A stretch of DNA of 64,000 bases. Source: Isoperla grammatica (taxonomy: Eukaryota; Arthropoda; Insecta; Plecoptera; Perlodidae). The notes beneath the pieces are model-generated. The model had not been told where the DNA came from. It was given only the letters and a program-made list of their open reading frames with translations, and searched no databases. Where the stretch lies: NCBI GenBank assembly GCA_945910005.1, contig OX246746.1, positions 12,874,563 through 12,938,562 on the forward strand, given 5' to 3'. The translations under genes and the position numbers were made by a program. Of this stretch, positions 62,801 to 64,000 are shown piece after piece; the stretch's first letter is position 1; each line of letters begins with the position of its first letter.

Positions 62801-64000
62801 ATATGTAACACACCTTGGTAATTCCAGGTATTTCAGGCAGCGCGGATGAGAGCGCGTTAAAGAAATCAAATTCCGAACCATTCATGCACGAGTCTGAAAC
62901 TAAATCGGCTGGCACAAAGCAGAATGTGTTGAGTGCGAAAGAGCTCGGCGGGGGTGACGGTATGCAATATAGTCCGTTGTCCAGCCCGGGAGAAACTGTT
63001 GGCGGGCAGTCGTTCAGAACTAAAAGGCATTCTCCGAACTCTTTGTTTTCTCCAGAGACCGACGAAGGCGAAGACTTGTTTGGGATGCCGCAAGATCTAC
63101 CGGACTATGATCCCAAAGAAGACTTGGGAGGTAACCTCTTTGGAGGAGCACCAGTTCTCTCGCCGCTTGATAAAAGACTTTCCGCGTTTCAGTCCGGTAC
63201 TTCTCATGGGACTGACAAAGATGAAAACATTCCAAGATCAGAGTCCCAGCTCCCCAGTGTTACAAAGTCACCGCAGTTATTTGAAACTGAAAGTGATTCC
63301 CTCTTTAGTTCCAATTCAACCATTCCAAAAGCTTCTAGTGAAAAACTTTTTTCGGAAGAAATTAAACCGGCAATACAGTCAGAAACTGGCATCTTAAAGC
63401 CAGAGAAGAAAGTAGATAGTTTGTTTGGCAATGATTCTGACCAGTTATTTTCAAGTGGCTCCAAGAGTGAAAAAGGCATGGCTGAACAAAATATTATTAG
63501 AAAGCCTCTCGTATCAGAGGACAAAGACCCTTTTTTTATGGGTACGAAGGCAGATCAAAGTACTGTTCAAAATGTCCGGAGCAAAAATAAAAACGTAGAC
63601 GACTTATTTGCATCTCCATCCAGCGTGGAACACGGTGATATCTTTAATAGAGGTAAAAAGTTAACTACGAAAGATGAGCATGTGAAAGACGACTTGTTCC
63701 CTTCAATAGGTGATGATAAAGGATTTGGAAGTGATGGGGAAGATAGCATATTTAAATCTGTTACCAAAGATTACTCTTCAAAACAATTAGAAAAATCTAC
63801 AGACATTGAAACTCGAGAAAACCTAATAGTTGGAGAAGGTGACTTGTTTGGTGTGACAAGCAAATCTAGATCTTCTCCAGTAGTCTCAGAAGTTCCAACC
63901 CTTTCATCTCTGGACACTGTCTCTCAACTTACGAGCTTGCCACATCCACACTCAACATACAAGGACTCTGATAAGGATCTGTTTGGGGCCGGGAGCGCAT
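41861..64000 (+). CDS. WASHC2: WASH complex subunit 2 (WASHC2/FAM21), 3' truncated by window end
   Basis: Exons in frame: 41861-41863, 42745-42873, 43625-43813, 47898-48040, 48919-49105, 51029-51217, 52065-52332, 52930-53073, 53206-53360, 54470-54631, 55624-55814, 56733-56861, 59037-59181, 59548-60734, 61046-61223, 62444-62549 and 62828-beyond 64000; about 1559 codons. FAM21 binds the WASH complex by its N-terminal head and retromer/capping protein by its tail on endosomes. The head matches the family: RSWERPWSTEEMR, NWTLAGDSGLLKHLQQFS, FLSLSNTQFVESRVYDDE and EPKNPYLNRPLPHLIGS. The tail holds many LF-acidic-LF motifs (SLFGNVDDDDLF, SLFEDVEDLF, SLFDSDSDESDLF), which in FAM21 bind VPS35. INPTALLPG at about 1095-1103 and VKRRPQSRRAR at about 1140-1150, the capping-protein (CPI-type) region, follow. 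It is already longer than human FAM21 (about 1340 aa). The one-codon first exon is the least certain part. Confidence 0.92.
42150..42530. repeat. Scattered AGGCCTA clusters in WASHC2 intron 1
   Basis: GGCTAGGCCTAGGCCTAGCC near 42153, CCTAGGCCTAGGCAT near 42310 and CTAGGCCTAGGCCTAGTC near 42500. They are the same palindromic word as in CPTP intron 1 but not in tandem register. Confidence 0.75.
44189..47655. repeat. 81-87-bp minisatellite, about 40 copies, in WASHC2 intron 3
   Basis: The unit reads GTTGAAACAGCGTGCACGCAA, CTGGC(A/G)GTTGAGTATAAGAATG, TAATATGACAGCATGAGTAT, AGGTATCTGTTTACTTTA. The base period is 81 bases (for example 44461 to 44542); a common longer form repeats TATCTTATCTG, adding 5-6 bases. 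Most units carry the perfect palindrome GCGTGCACGC. Higher-order order is visible: a variant with GAATTAGC(G/A)TGCCCGCAAC recurs near 45355, 45689 and 46515, and one with CACACAAATGGCAG near 46128, 47190 and 47436. The array fills most of the 4.1-kb intron between 43813 and 47898. Confidence 0.95.
48370..48775. mobile_element. Long-inverted-repeat MITE-like element in WASHC2 intron 4
   Basis: The left arm (about 48385-48515) reads CTACGTCAAAAACCGCA, ATATCTCAAGA, AGCGAAAATCTAAA, TTTGGTAAGCCCTACA and ATTGAATG. The reverse complement of the right arm (about 48640-48765) gives the same blocks in order: CTACGTCAAAAACCGCA, ATATCACAAGA, GAAATCAAAAATCTTAA, TTTAGTAAGCCCTACA and ATTGAATG. The arms are about 130 bases with many mismatches and an AT-rich loop of about 125. 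The target duplication is unclear. Single-arm relatives lie at 1.7, 25.2 and 33.2 kb. Confidence 0.75.
49150..49675 (-). mobile_element. 5'-truncated non-LTR retrotransposon 3' end (RNase H plus CCHC-like tail)
   Basis: The minus strand translates as WIPGHCYIMGNEKADFLAK, the C-terminal block of a retroelement RNase H (the G-N-E-x-A-D core), then a Lys-rich linker and ATGHD...HRF...CRLCELEDQDRAHLFRC, a zinc-binding C-x2-C...H...C tail typical of arthropod non-LTR elements. The frame is open for about 160 residues to a stop near 49187. A T-run on the plus strand at 49150-49162 fits a poly(A) tail at its 3' end. It lies antisense in WASHC2 intron 5. The reverse transcriptase is absent, so it is dead on arrival. 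Confidence 0.85.
50116..50797. mobile_element. Tc1/mariner-type (pogo-like) nonautonomous element candidate, 682 bp
   Basis: The left end CCGTATTTACATGCATAAAGGCCGC pairs with the inverted right end, which reads CCGTATTTACACACGTATAAGCCGC. Both are flanked by TA (50114-50115 and 50798-50799). The phrase TAAGCCGCA recurs inside (near 50151, 50208 and 50729). A G-run lies near 50540. No transposase is seen. The superfamily is inferred from the TA target and the short inverted ends. Confidence 0.75.
51317..51793. mobile_element. hAT-type MITE, 477 bp, family copy 1
   Basis: Inverted ends TAGGGATGTCATAGGGTA and TACCCTATGACATCCCTA are flanked by CTACATAC at 51309-51316 and 51794-51801, a perfect 8-bp duplication. 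It contains a C-run (from 51423), a GC-rich core (CTGGCCACGCCCACAAGC), a T-run (from 51684), and GGATCC/GGGTAACCCGGG blocks in both subterminal parts. It is nearly identical to the copy at 56033-56517 in the same orientation. It lies in WASHC2 intron 6. Confidence 0.95.
51960..52064 (+). other. Possible alternative 5' extension of WASHC2 exon 7 made by a local duplication
   Basis: The stretch opening TCTAGTTTTGTGGAAGAGCT repeats, with changes, the start of the constitutive exon material at 52083 (TCTAGTTTTGCGGAAGAGCT); the offset is 123 bases, 41 codons. An AG acceptor precedes it (CATTAG, 51958-51959), and the 35-codon extension to 52065 is open and in frame. It would add SSFVEELPAKLGGVVLQ and a spacer before the normal SSFAEELAAKLGGVASQ. 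Whether it is spliced into mRNA is unknown. Confidence 0.5.
53662..54298 (+). mobile_element. hAT element remnant, 637 bp, keeping a BED zinc-finger start
   Basis: Inverted ends TAGGGTTGGGA and TCCCAACCCTA are flanked by GTATTCAA at 53654-53661 and 54299-54306, a perfect 8-bp duplication. Subterminal parts hold repeats of GACATCGAT/ATGTCGAAA. Inside, an ORF at 54016-54174 encodes 52 residues with VWKSFGFV...VCRQCYTSVGKK, the first half of a BED finger, found at the N-terminus of hAT transposases. The catalytic region is deleted. It lies in WASHC2 intron 9. Confidence 0.92.
56033..56517. mobile_element. hAT-type MITE, 485 bp, family copy 2
   Basis: Same ends as copy 1 (TAGGGATGTCATAGGGTA and its complement), flanked by GTTGCTAC at 56025-56032 and 56518-56525, a perfect 8-bp duplication. 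Differences from the 51.3-kb copy are few substitutions and longer C- and T-runs. It lies in WASHC2 intron 11. The high identity points to recent movement of the family. Confidence 0.95.
57480..58783. mobile_element. hAT-type element, 1304 bp, with internal AGGCCT array
   Basis: The ends are TAGGGGTGTGCCAGTACTCGA and, inverted, TACTCGCACACCCCTA. The flanks CGTATAAT (57472-57479) and CGCATAAT (58784-58791) match at 7 of 8 bases, a slightly decayed hAT-type duplication. Subterminal parts are packed with ACTCGA/TCGAGT repeats on both sides. The interior holds a large AGGCCTA array and no intact transposase. It lies in WASHC2 intron 12 and makes up most of it. Confidence 0.88.
57870..58085. repeat. 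Higher-order AGGCCTA array inside the 57.5-kb hAT element
   Basis: CTACTATGTTCAAAGAGCCT with AGCATAGCCTGGGCCTAGG occurs at 57890 and again at 58002, a 112-bp period. Between them AGGCCTAGGCCTAGATCCTG and GTCCTAGGCT repeat two to three times. Confidence 0.88.
59400..59470. repeat. Short tandem/inverted duplication in WASHC2 intron 13
   Basis: CAAGTTTCAAGGTAGTATGCA occurs at 59406 and 59448, with an inverted AACTACCTTGA between them, so the stretch can form a small stem-loop. Confidence 0.7.
61473..62241. mobile_element. hAT-type MITE, 769 bp, with 8-bp target duplication
   Basis: Ends TAGGGATGTCAA and TTGACATCCCTA are flanked by CTTAAAAT at 61465-61472 and 62242-62249, a perfect 8-bp duplication. 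Both subterminal parts are dense in GATTAATCGATTA-type palindromes. A GC-rich palindrome (AGCGCTAGCGCT) lies near 61620. No transposase motif is seen. It lies in WASHC2 intron 15. Confidence 0.93.

Noticed and set aside
63204..63524. Minus-strand ORFs over the last WASHC2 exon
   Set aside because: They are antisense shadows; the plus frame is open from 62828 to the window end with the expected motifs.
1..64000. CRISPR arrays, bacterial operons or a prophage-like defence system
   Set aside because: All supported genes are intron-split animal genes; the tandem arrays have no spacers and lie in introns.

Overview
This is eukaryotic nuclear DNA from an invertebrate animal. It is AT-rich, holds intron-split genes with GT-AG junctions, and is crowded with tRNA-derived SINEs, hAT-type MITEs, minisatellites and the palindromic word TAGGCCTA. 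An arthropod, perhaps a hemimetabolous insect, is my best guess from the protein flavour and the SINE style; this is inference and the species is not identified. A 200-base run of N (41464-41663) marks an assembly gap.

Four protein genes can be read by joining exons in frame. (1) 3243-10848, plus strand: the last transmembrane helix and a very long cytoplasmic tail of an orphan rhodopsin-like GPCR whose upstream exons lie outside or were not recognised. (2) 12302-16059, plus: a complete four-exon ceramide-1-phosphate transfer protein (CPTP/GLTPD1-like, 219 aa). (3) 32164 down to 23593, minus: a complete 12-exon concentrative nucleoside transporter (SLC28/CNT, 636 aa), with a probable untranslated exon at about 33.7-33.84 kb. 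(4) 41861 to beyond 64000, plus: WASHC2/FAM21, the long tail subunit of the WASH complex, 17 exons seen and the 3' end cut by the window edge.

Layout: 1-3.2 kb no recognised gene; 3.2-10.9 kb GPCR, whose first visible intron holds a 183-bp satellite (about 12 copies); 12.3-16.1 kb CPTP; 16.1-23.3 kb mostly unassigned AT-rich DNA, perhaps including a long CPTP 3' UTR; 23.6-33.8 kb SLC28; 33.8-41.8 kb a SINE- and transposon-rich spacer and the gap; 41.8-64 kb WASHC2, whose third intron is filled by about 40 copies of an 81-bp minisatellite and five of whose introns each hold one hAT-type MITE with an 8-bp target duplication.

The four genes have unrelated roles (signalling, sphingolipid transfer, nucleoside uptake, endosomal actin regulation); nothing suggests co-regulation. 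The most notable features are the set of separate hAT-like MITE families with intact target duplications in introns, an in-frame 123-bp duplication at a WASHC2 splice acceptor, a possible overlapping upstream ORF in SLC28, and the two tandem arrays.
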